22,943 nt of DNA from Reticulitermes lucifugus (taxonomy: Eukaryota > Arthropoda > Insecta > Blattodea > Rhinotermitidae), in NCBI GenBank assembly GCA_026260175.1, contig JAKCWW010001941.1:10783-33725 (forward strand), read 5' to 3'. Below the pieces are notes generated by a model. It saw only the letters and a list, made by a program, of their open reading frames with translations. It made no database searches and was not told where the DNA came from. Every line of letters begins with the position of its first letter. Position 1 is the stretch's first letter. The position numbers and the translations under genes are program-made. Shown one piece after another: positions 1-7,391 of the stretch.

Positions 1-147
1 AGGTCTCTGCGACGGGCTGGTCACTCGTCCAGAGGAGTCCTGCCGAGTGTGGTGTGTCTAATGCGTGTGATTATGAAACCTCGAAATGAGGAGGCCTAGG
101 TACCCGAAAAGGGGCTGTTGAGCCATAAAAGAAAAATGTAATGTCAT
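1..147 (+). mobile_element. SINE family A, 3' part (5' end outside window)
   Basis: From about base 20 the sequence CACTCGTCCAGAGGAGTCCT, followed by CCGAG, GGTGTGTCT and AATGAGGAGG, repeats the body of the SINE at 14923-15172 in the same order and orientation. Both copies then reach GGCTGT-GAGCCA and an A-rich end (AAAAGAAAAATG here). The tRNA-like head seen in the second copy would lie to the left of base 1. Such elements are non-coding, transcribed by RNA polymerase III and moved by a LINE reverse transcriptase. The right boundary is approximate because no target duplication can be seen with one end missing. Confidence 0.8.
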
Positions 148-690
148 GTCTCAGAAGAGAGAAATTCAATGTCTGTGAAAAATAAATCCAAATATTTTCC
201 TTGTACACATGAAAGACGCGTTGGAAAAAGTTTATAAAATTGAGCCTCCTTCCACTCTATAGGTCAGACGGCCAACTTAAGTCGCTGCGACTTGCATACA
301 GATCCTTACGACAGGGTGCCAGACACGCTCCGTTTCTTGTCACTAACTTCGCTTGCAATATCGCCTTTCAGAACGCAAGAGATACTTAAGCTCTAGAATA
401 GGACAGGAACAAAGAGAATGATTGGTTTTTCAACGTTTCAACAGCGGCTCTACTTTCTGAAGTTTGGTACAGTACCCGGCGGAGGATCTTAACGGAAGGA
501 ATTCGTGTTCAGGCACATTAAGATCTTTAGTTTACGTCATGAGAGGTCGAGCAGTGGCACAGCTACATTCGGAGTGGAATTTGTCCAAGGAGAAATCGTT
601 ATGTAAAAGCAAACCAGAATATCAAGCCTACCCACCAAGTTTCAAAATTATTTTAAGGAATGGCAGATAAATTATCGTTAGTAAAAATGA
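148..690. other. No gene or repeat recognised
   Basis: AT-rich sequence with moderate-GC patches. The longest open frame (464-670, plus strand, 68 codons) shows no domain, repeat or membrane pattern I can recognise and is judged to be chance. I see no tRNA, TIR or tandem structure. Confidence 0.5.
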
Positions 691-719
691 TAATAATAAT
701 AATAATTATTATTATTATT
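691..719. repeat. (TAA)5(TTA)n self-complementary microsatellite
   Basis: Five TAA units (691-705) are followed directly by TTA units (706-719). Bases 692-719 form a perfect 28-bp palindrome with no loop, so the tract is both a microsatellite and a potential cruciform. Confidence 0.9.
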
Positions 720-856
720 GTCTTTAACGGGTTTTAAAATATTTATATTTTCATTTCTTAAAATGCTCTTACTAGGAAAGAAATTTTACTTATTATAATT
801 CTATAGGATGTTTCGTATTGTAAATTCTATTTCCTCTTTACTTTAAAACTATTGTA

Positions 857-880
857 TTTTTTTTGTTTTGTTTTGTTTTG
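857..880. repeat. (TTTTG)n pentanucleotide tract
   Basis: A T run merges into four TTTTG units at 861-880, immediately left of a SINE body. On the minus strand this reads (CAAAA)n, the kind of tail left by a retrotransposed element. The SINE body to its right is on the plus strand, so the tract is not that SINE's own 3' tail. Confidence 0.85.
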
Positions 881-885
881 TCGTG

Positions 886-1085
886 CTGTTTCATAAGACT
901 GGTGCTGGAACCCACCCAGCCTCCTATTCAAGGTTACCATGGGTTACTTCCCCGTGAGTAAAGAGACGGGAGCGTGACGCTACCCAATCACTTAACTACT
1001 GCCTTCTTTAAGAAGAAGTGGAGCCATACGTCCAATCCCCATGCGCTCCTTGATGTCGTGGACAGGGAGACTTTCAGCCTTGTTA
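886..1085 (+). mobile_element. SINE family B body, headless copy
   Basis: CCCACCCAGCCTCCT (910-924) and the following TTACCATGGGT, TTCCCCGTGAGTA and ACTACTGCC blocks match, in order, the body of the tRNA-headed SINE at 12190-12420. No A box or B box lies upstream; the (TTTTG)n tract occupies that place. This is a 5'-truncated or decayed SINE fragment. Its right edge is approximate: after about 1020 the two copies diverge. Confidence 0.7.
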
Positions 1086-1133
1086 TCTTCATCTTATCTT
1101 TCTTCTTGTTGGCTTTGTGTTTTGGTGTATGAA

Positions 1134-1198
1134 AACGTTACTTTGTGTGTTACTGCTACTTGTGAACGTTACTTTGTGTGTTACTGCTACTTGTGAAC
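1134..1198 (+). repeat. Exact 31-bp tandem duplication
   Basis: The unit beginning AACGTTACTTTGTGTGTTAC occurs at 1134-1164 and again at 1165-1195 without a mismatch, followed by a partial third start (AAC, 1196-1198). Complete identity points to a recent event compared with the decayed elements nearby. The frame that runs through it (1178-1399) shows no recognisable protein feature. Confidence 0.95.
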
Positions 1199-1550
1199 CT
1201 GGTCATTAGGCTGTTAAATCAACACGTACTTCAACAAATTATTGCACTAAAATCATATTTCAAATTTAAAATAAATTATTGCGAGCACGCTTTCACTAAA
1301 CTCAAATCTACCGAAATAATGCGCAATGTAAAGCACTGTTTACGGAGAAGTAATGGCTTCAAGAGGGAGAAAATGTGGGTTATCAGAATACATATGTAGT
1401 AAGAGAATGTAGTGCATGAGGGATCCTACAATATTAGCAATCCATAGTCTCTTGTAGTGTCCTGCTTTCATTCTATAAATCACGGTATATAAATGTAAAA
1501 CTACATTGTGTGGTCACCTGCTTTATAACTCAGTATAGTCTGGTAAGTGG

Positions 1551-1631
1551 TTACCGATGTTTCGGAGAAGCCTGCTGCTTCCATATCGTATACTGCAGAT
1601 AGAGGTAGCAGACTCTTCTGAAATTTGGTAA
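1551..1631. mobile_element. Degenerate foldback element, copy 1
   Basis: The left motif (1551-1583: TTACCGATGTTTCGGAGAAG, then CTGCTGCTTCCAT) recurs in inverted, mutated form at 1599-1631 (minus strand: TTACCAAATTTCAGAAG, then CTGCTACCTCTAT). About two thirds of the aligned bases agree. The same paired-motif layout occurs at 6367-6489 and, better preserved, at 18738-18984. On the minus strand each motif folds as GGAAGC, short loop, GCTTC, then CGAAAC. This looks like a non-coding dispersed element; its class cannot be assigned from this window. Confidence 0.6.
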
Positions 1632-1639
1632 AAAGTTAC

Positions 1640-2083
1640 GCGACTATTCAGAGCCATAAGTTCATAACCGTGAAAAGAAAATGTATTCACCCATCTGAGG
1701 GCAGGCATTGCTAGCATGGAAATCACTTGAAGAGTTAAAAGGCACCAAATACTGATATCACAGGTCAGACTCAAACTAGGTACCACAAGGTTTCATGTAC
1801 AGAGCATTACCGACACACCAACCAAGCGAGTATGCTTATTTTTCTGCATTTTTTTTGCACATTAACTTACCCGTTCAAAAAGTAACGGGGAGTTTCGACA
1901 AATTTAGTCTCTAACTGCAGTTTCCACAGATAAACCTTGTGCCAATCTGCTACTCAGTAAAATAATTGCGGGACATTTTGATGCCATGATTTCATTCAAT
2001 ATGGGCACTGTGAACTTGGAAAAATTAAGAACACGTAGTTTAATGTTGTAAGCATAATGAAGTTAATTGTGTCGGTTGTTTAG
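1640..2083. other. No feature recognised
   Basis: Ordinary AT-rich sequence apart from a CTTATGGCT-like word (minus strand, about 1658-1666) that also sits beside the foldback copy near 6330. I see no gene or complete element. Confidence 0.4.
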
Positions 2084-2136
2084 GTGGTAACGACGCCGCC
2101 GATGATAATGACGACGACGACGATATTAGTCTTCTG
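2084..2136 (+). other. Possible micro-exon with acidic (Asp) run, or a GAC/GAT microsatellite
   Basis: A T/G-rich stretch ends in TTGTTTAG (2076-2083), a passable 3' splice site. A strong 5' splice site, CTG|GTAAGTGT, follows at 2136/2137. Taking two bases to finish a split codon, the 53-bp interval reads GNDAADDNDDDDDISLL without a stop; one other frame is also open, the third has a stop at once. Acidic runs of this kind occur in many nuclear and translation proteins, so no gene is named. The simplest alternative is a GAC/GAT trinucleotide repeat with chance splice-like flanks. No neighbouring exon was found. Confidence 0.2.
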
Positions 2137-2418
2137 GTAAGTGTCTTTCTTTCGACAACCACTGTTCTTCTTTTCGTTACTATTTGATCTGAAATAATTC
2201 TCCTTTCATTTACTAAATTTTAACTACGTCTTCAATGCACTGAACAGGCTCTCCTTCAAATGTTTTAAATATAGCTGGGTATATAAATGTTGCTATGTGA
2301 TCTACGTATAATTTTTTTCCGGCATTAGTCTATATAATAATGCGAACTAAAAGTATGCATTCCATTACCCTTTATTGTTGCCATCTGGTGGTGCTATTTT
2401 AACTTAGGGTTTTACTTA

Positions 2419-2432
2419 GTTGCTATGGAAAC
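2419..2432 (+). promoter_or_regulatory. RFX/X-box-like site
   Basis: GTTGCTATGGAAAC is close to the imperfect inverted repeat bound by RFX factors (GTTGCC-AT-GGCAAC type; 12 of 14 positions by eye). No gene start is visible nearby, so this may be chance or part of a repeat. Confidence 0.15.
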
Positions 2433-2471
2433 GAATGACAAACCGGCATACCCATAAAAATAACGTGGGAT

Positions 2472-2545
2472 GTATAACTACATCATTCTTCTAGGATATG
2501 ACACGGTGTATATTGGTACGTACCAACATTTCAGTGTAGTTATAC
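2472..2545. repeat. Inverted repeat plus nested 14-bp palindrome
   Basis: GTATAACTACA (2472-2482) has its exact reverse complement TGTAGTTATAC at 2535-2545. Between them lies the perfect palindrome TTGGTACGTACCAA (2513-2526). The two structures are not concentric. The segment could be the remnant of a small TIR element, but no target duplication is apparent. Confidence 0.7.
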
Positions 2546-2844
2546 TGGTGTGAATGAAGCCAGCAGGCTCCACTGAAGCGTTGGTGCTTAATATAACAAT
2601 CTACATGGCGCCACGTCGCAAAACGCTGGGTTGTCATTAGAACCGCTGTGAGAACCTCAAATGTTTCACAGTATGGGATTGATCTGTATGTCTCTAAACA
2701 AGCAGTACTTCACTACCTCAGTGAGTTGACCTTTAGGACATTATGTATTATATATTATATGGAGGCGATCTAGAAAACACAATCCGAATCAGGGCCGAGA
2801 TGAGGCTACTGTTGCCGGTCAGGGTTTATGTTGGTGGCCTTGGG

Positions 2845-3069
2845 AATTTGGTCAAAAGAAAATGACAGGTGACTTGCGGCACTTTAAATCGGGACGTGCA
2901 ATTTGGTCAAAAGAAAATGACGCGTGACTTGCGGCACTTTAAATCGGGACGTGCAATTTGGTCAAAAGAAAATGACAGGTGACTTGCGGCACTTTAAATC
3001 GGGACGTGCAATTTGGTCAAAAGAAAATGACGCGTGACTTGCGGCACTTTAAATCGGGACGTGCAATTT
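2845..3069. repeat. 55-bp minisatellite, four units in a 110-bp dimer pattern
   Basis: Four units begin with AATTTGG at 2845, 2900, 2955 and 3010, exactly 55 bp apart, with a partial fifth start at 3065. Units 1 and 3 carry GACAGGTGAC; units 2 and 4 carry GACGCGTGAC; otherwise they appear identical. The array therefore grew by duplicating a 110-bp dimer. After the last unit, AAATCGGGA (3051-3059) faces TCCCGATTT (3071-3079), making a hairpin at the array edge. The open frame at 2979-3176 is a by-product, since 55 is not a multiple of three. Confidence 0.97.
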
Positions 3070-3079
3070 CTCCCGATTT

Positions 3080-4270
3080 TCTTACCACGATTCTAGACAA
3101 GTATAATAAAATATCGTTCTTAAATTTTCATTTTTCTAATTTTTTTTTGCCTTGGTTTTCAGCAAAATATCTCTAACACATTCTGCATTATTTGACTCGC
3201 CTCAATTGTATGAACAACACTGTGTACTTAATCCCAATTCGTACAGAAGTGGTCCTTGCTTATCTTCCTGCCTGCTTTTTCTGTCTTTTGATAAAGATCA
3301 GCTTTACATAATGGGCCCAACAGAATAAAGCCTTAGTTTGTTCAAACTTAGGACAGGGACTGAGCCGGTGTCTGAAATGTAGTGTTTTTAGAAGGATCTG
3401 TTTGAGTAAGATAATGGATAAAGCCAAATTTGAGTGCCACAGTAATAAGTAAAATCAAATTGAACCTAAGGAATGGAAAACATTTAATGCGAGTGTACTT
3501 GTTTACAGTCTTTCTTTCATCGGCACTGGAATTATTGTCTTGTAACAAGAGATCTGACAATTAAATGGAGTCGGATGTTTTTGTGAGCCTCTATCAAACT
3601 TAGTAAGTGGAAGCGTGAATACGTAACTCAGGAATACTTTATAAAACCAATCATCTTTCAGTTTGTTTTGTAGTAGTTACGAATGCTTTACTGAAGCAGT
3701 GTTCTGTTTGTAAAAAAAGAGAAAAAAATAGATTTGTACATAGCTTTCAGCAGTATTATTGGAAGGTTGCGTCATTTAAAAAAATGGTGAGCGGTAGTGA
3801 CGAATAAAAAACACAACGTCAAAGTCTTCAATAGGAAAAGCCTGAGCTTTCCGAGACTGAAAAAATCGCCGACGACAAAAGAAAATATTAAATTCACGCT
3901 AATTGGTTTTATAGTATCAAAAGAATTACTCGTTAAAACACATTCATTCAAAACAAATAGGCAACCCAGCATTCAATTTTTTACACCTTTAAGGCAAAAA
4001 AATTCTTTAAAAAACAAAGAATTTTGTAGCATAACAATGTGCCTTCTCGCACATCGCCTCCAGAAAAAAGTATGTTTGTCTGAACGGCAGAGTTTGAATT
4101 GGTTTCTATGTGACATACTATCGAAGCTAAAAATCACTTCGAAATAATTGATAGTCGGAGCAATATGCCGATTTTAATAAAATAAATTTTTCAAAATGGT
4201 TTCCAGTAATGTTCACTGCTGGAGTGCATATAAAATACGAAGTGAAGTACTTTGATGTTGATCGCACTTA
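3080..4270. other. No feature recognised; chance open frames
   Basis: AT-rich sequence. The longest frame (3797-4147, plus strand, 116 codons) encodes a Lys/Ser/Phe-rich peptide of the kind AT-rich DNA gives by chance. It shows no hydrophobic segment, motif or repeat, and a frame on the opposite strand overlaps it. I see no TIR, SINE box or tandem repeat. Confidence 0.45.
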
Positions 4271-4361
4271 CTAAATGTTAGTTACTCCGTACGGCATGGG
4301 GTCAGAAAACAAATTGACATGGCATACAAATTTGTATCAGGAGAATCTTAGAATGTTCTGC

Positions 4362-4510
4362 ATTAGTCCTAATCTCTTTTCAGCGCTGAAGCAAAACCTT
4401 GCCAGCCACAAATTTGAAGACGATCGTGAGGTGCAGAAGGTTGTGACACGGTGCCTAACGACACAGCACACGGATCCGATCAACAGGGAAAATACGGAAG
4501 CTCAGTCATG
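4362..4510 (+). pseudogene. Mariner-type (Tc1/mariner) transposase fossil, C-terminal end
   Basis: The frame at 4362-4475 reads ISPNLFSALKQNLASHKFED, then DREVQKVVTRCLTTQHTD. This is the signature after the last catalytic Asp of mariner-type transposases: SPDL, LF-xx-LK, a HKF/RF-DD-EV block and a TR-W-L-TQ-TD helix. Seen here: the residues normally between SPD and LF are missing (about eight codons), and the helix Trp is Cys. After 4475 the expected YQQG continues in another frame (4478-4507, QQG then a region like EKLV at the DNA level), so there is at least one frameshift. The rest of the gene and both TIRs are not recognisable. The transposase would cut and paste DNA at TA sites; this copy is dead. 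Family recognition is from memory of the motif. Confidence 0.72.
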
Positions 4511-5135
4511 GAGGGGTGGGGGAATACGTAGAATAGTAGTGGGTTAGTATAATTAAATCTGAACTGCTTCTAGTGCATATGCAAATAAATAACACAGCAG
4601 ACATGCATTTAGAACTTATTTTCTGACAGACCATCCAGTACAGAATCGGTCCAAAGCGCTCAGTTCTCAAAAGCGTGTCCCTGTAATGAAAGTTCCACGT
4701 GGTATTTACAATCACTTATTTGATATGCACTAATCCAGCAGCAAATTTTTCGTGAAAGGAGAGAACCAAAAAAAGGAGAATAGCAGTGCTACAATTCCGA
4801 AGGATACGAATTATTTCATAATGACTGGGAGAAAATCCGCTCCGTCGGGACAGATGGACAGAAGATGAAGACACTGAGACTCTTTATTGATCTCGAAGAC
4901 AGAGTTACACTGCGCTGAAGTTACATAATTATAGAAGTCGGTATTACACTATAAACTCGAACTAAGTGGTTTCTGTGGACGAAAATGATACGTACAGCAC
5001 TAATATCCTGAAAATATTATGCTATCTTCAAATAGTGACATTTTAAGGTCAAATTAACTTACCAATTAAATTCCTTTGCCTTTGTATTGTGTCTCGCCGA
5101 AATTTACGCCACAGCAGTTTTACGAAAGAATAATT

Positions 5136-5139
<4 letters not shown>
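4511..5139. other. No feature recognised
   Basis: AT-rich sequence. The 3' TIR of the mariner copy should have lain in the first 100 bases or so, but nothing here can be paired with an upstream sequence. The minus-strand frame at 4506-4715 overlaps the fossil and shows no features. Confidence 0.4.

Positions 5140-5170
<31 letters not shown>
5140..5170. repeat. (GT)n dinucleotide microsatellite
   Basis: An uninterrupted GT run of about 15 units follows CAC. Confidence 0.97.
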
Positions 5171-5171
<1 letters not shown>

Positions 5172-5561
5172 TAACTGGTGGCGCACGTACCGCACTGAAA
5201 TCACACGAAGATGAATTGTAGAGGAGTGAAAGCGCCATAATCTTTAAAATATTCGTATACTTTGTAGCACTTCTGCAATTCAGCGCTACCCAAGGTTTTA
5301 TGCATAAGTTTACAAACGTTGTAGCTCATTCACATATTAAGCAGGGGTATCATTCCAGGTGGCTGGGTAGCAACATTAAAATCCCCGAAAAAGACTGTCT
5401 ACTCAACCTTCAGTTTGTCTTCTTATTTCTTCTTTTCATTTCCTCTTATTCCTCCTCAGAGGACGTTAAAAAATTAAAAAATCTCCTTACTTTCAGTTTT
5501 ATGTAGAAAAACAATTTCCTAAACTTAATATTATTCATTCCGTACATTTTCTTTATGTATT
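5171..5561. other. No feature recognised
   Basis: AT-rich with a pyrimidine-rich stretch at about 5405-5460 (minus strand purine-rich). The 68-codon frame at 5300-5506 has one hydrophobic stretch derived from this T-rich DNA and is not credible as a gene. Confidence 0.4.
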
Positions 5562-5939
5562 TATAGTCTGACAAATGTACACTTTATTCACATTAATTGT
5601 GTAACACGGTCCTACATGTTTCGAGCCTCAATTCTGGCTCATCTTCAGGGAGTCAGTATTTAATATTACACATTTTACATCAATTGGTACAATTGTTAAA
5701 ATAGTAAAAACTGAGTAACATGAATTTTTACAATANNGTTTATACACTGGTTAAAATAATAAAAGGTAAGTAAATGTAGCTGCTGTTACGTTGTTATAAA
5801 TCAAGTCTCATACAAGTTAAAATGTTAAAAGCCGAATAATCTGTGTTGTTATGGTATCCTGTTTGTTGGAGTTGGTTGACTGTTAGGTGGTGAGAACAGT
5901 GCAATTAATGAGAATAAAGTGTACATTTGTCAGACTATA
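5562..5939. mobile_element. 378-bp MITE with about 40-bp terminal inverted repeats
   Basis: The left end TATAGTCTGACAAATGTACA, continuing CTTTATTCACATTAATTG, is the reverse complement of the right end (5899-5939) with only a few mismatches over about 40 bp. TA at each outer edge fits a TA target site (Tc1/mariner-like), though the exact edge is ambiguous because TA is self-complementary. There is no transposase frame, so the element is non-autonomous. Just inside the left TIR (5611-5650) sits a stem-loop motif related to the foldback family. The middle has three diverged GTTAAAA-centred subrepeats (5695, 5750, 5816). Two unresolved bases (NN) lie at 5736-5737. Confidence 0.88.
5736..5737. other. 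Two ambiguous bases (NN)
   Basis: The only undetermined bases in the window fall inside the MITE, beside AT-rich subrepeats. This suggests a small assembly or consensus ambiguity between copies. Confidence 0.95.
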
Positions 5940-6329
5940 TACAAACAATTTCATAGTTACGTGTAAGGGTACAACTCAGATTTCTGTGACAAGAAGGTCT
6001 GCATAAAACCGATTTTTTGTACATTACAATTTGAATGAATAACTGCAGTGTTTATTTATGCTTTTCTTCTGCTTTACTGCACTAGCGAATCATAGTGCTA
6101 AGTTTTGTTCCGCTATCTTTTACTGTTATTACTATTTTTGCAAAGTCCCATGCAATGCCGGTAGGTCGAGTGCTAAATCAGCAGACCAGTCTGTACAAAT
6201 TAAACAATTATACGAAAAGAATCTCTACGTATCGAAAGGACATTAATTAACAGTCGTCTTTGGATAGTTAATATTAAATTTATTTGGCAAGATCTAAGGT
6301 TTTCATAGCAGTGTGGTTGAAGAATGAAG

Positions 6330-6497
6330 TCTTATGGCTTACGAAGCCATGCAGACTGGGAAATAATTACCGACGTTTCAGAGGAACTTGCTGCATCAAT
6401 CTTCGCATCCTAAGCAGTCAGTTGTTAATTTTACCACCTTGCGTATACCATAAATGTAGAGGCAGAGACATCATTTAAACCGTCGGTAACTATTGAC
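6330..6497. mobile_element. Degenerate foldback element, copy 2
   Basis: TTACCGACGTTTCAGAGGAA with CTTGCTGCATCAATCTTC (6367-6402) is the same motif as at 1551-1583. The inverted partner is at 6456-6489, ending CCGTCGGTAA. The word CTTATGGCT lies upstream of the motif (about 6331), as it does beside one arm of copy 1 when read on the minus strand. The arms have drifted more than in the copy at 18738-18984. Boundaries are approximate, and the 64-codon frame across it is not considered real. Confidence 0.55.
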
Positions 6498-6499
6498 AA

Positions 6500-7007
6500 G
6501 TCGACACGGCGTCATACCCCGGAAGACCTTAATTTTAATTACTTTCGTTATTACGCTGTCTTAATATATCCCAGAGTAAAAGGTTTAAAAAATAGAAGCG
6601 GCTAAATAGTGGAATTCTTTAACACAAACTTTTGTTTTTTAATAAAATATATATATAACGTACAAAATGTGTACAATAAAGAGAGGAAATTCCGTGGAAC
6701 GTAGATATTCTTCATTCGTCACGTATGTGTCTGTGATGTATATTCACTTCTGCGTAGAGAGCAGCAGTCTTATATGAATGTTGTAGCTTGAAGGTTCGCA
6801 CAGGATTTCTAAATGGAAATCGTGCCGCTTCGTTTGACAAAAAACCATTATTGACGGATTGTCGATATTGCTCCATAACCGGGCGATGGCACAACAAGGT
6901 GTTTCAATTCAAACTGCAGTTACTAAAATTATATCATTCCCAACATTTTAAAAAGCGTATTAAGGTGAATACTAGCAATCATTATCAACACGTAAATGAT
7001 TAACTTA
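6500..7007. other. No feature recognised
   Basis: AT-rich, with a short (TA)n run at about 6649-6656. Two overlapping frames on opposite strands (6712-6897 and 6788-7003) are mutual shadows without recognisable content. Confidence 0.4.
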
Positions 7008-7015
7008 TCCTAAGA

Positions 7016-7383
7016 CAGGGCTGGATAACATGCGGCCCCCGAGGAACGTACTTGCGCCCCGTGGTTACCTGATAGTTTCAGTAATACAGTTTAACAAACA
7101 TAACATAATAGGTGTACAGAACATGATATGACAAACTATAACTCATCACTTTTAAGATAGCACACAGTAAACCAATATGGCTTTGTGTTTTATCGAGTTT
7201 AGTACGAACTACTGCCTTGTCATTCAACCGCACTTTTAGCGTAGCTTACTGTTTGTAAATAACGGCGTTCTAGTGCATTCAATCCGCCCTTCCCTTTCGA
7301 TACACGTATACAGAAGTGCGATCCTCGGGCGAGTCCTTAAGGAATTATGTGACGTATCTGTGGGTTGAAGTTGGCCAGCCCTG
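7016..7383. mobile_element. Non-autonomous hAT element, 368 bp, with 8-bp target duplication
   Basis: The termini are CAGGGCTGG and CCAGCCCTG, an exact 9-bp inverted pair of hAT type. Flanks TCCTAAGA (7008-7015) and TTCTAAGA (7384-7391) agree at 7 of 8 positions; an 8-bp duplication rich in CTA is diagnostic of hAT transposition. A second, subterminal pair faces inwards: GCCCCCGAGGAACGTACTT (7035-7053) against AAGTGCGATCCTCGGGC (7314-7330). The GCGGCCCCCG beside the left end also recalls common hAT ends. No transposase frame exists, so mobility would have depended on an enzyme supplied from elsewhere. Confidence 0.9.
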
Positions 7384-7391
7384 TTCTAAGA

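Noticed and set aside
2845..3069. CRISPR array
   Set aside because: The repeats are head to tail with no unique spacers, and the context is eukaryotic.
3797..4147. 116-codon open frame on the plus strand
   Set aside because: Lys/Ser/Phe-rich composition of AT-rich DNA, no motif, and overlapped by a minus-strand frame.
5611..5650. Hammerhead ribozyme on the minus strand
   Set aside because: GAAAC and a closed stem are present, but the required CUGAUGA box is replaced by CUGAAGAUGA and no matching stem I/III with a cleavage site could be drawn.
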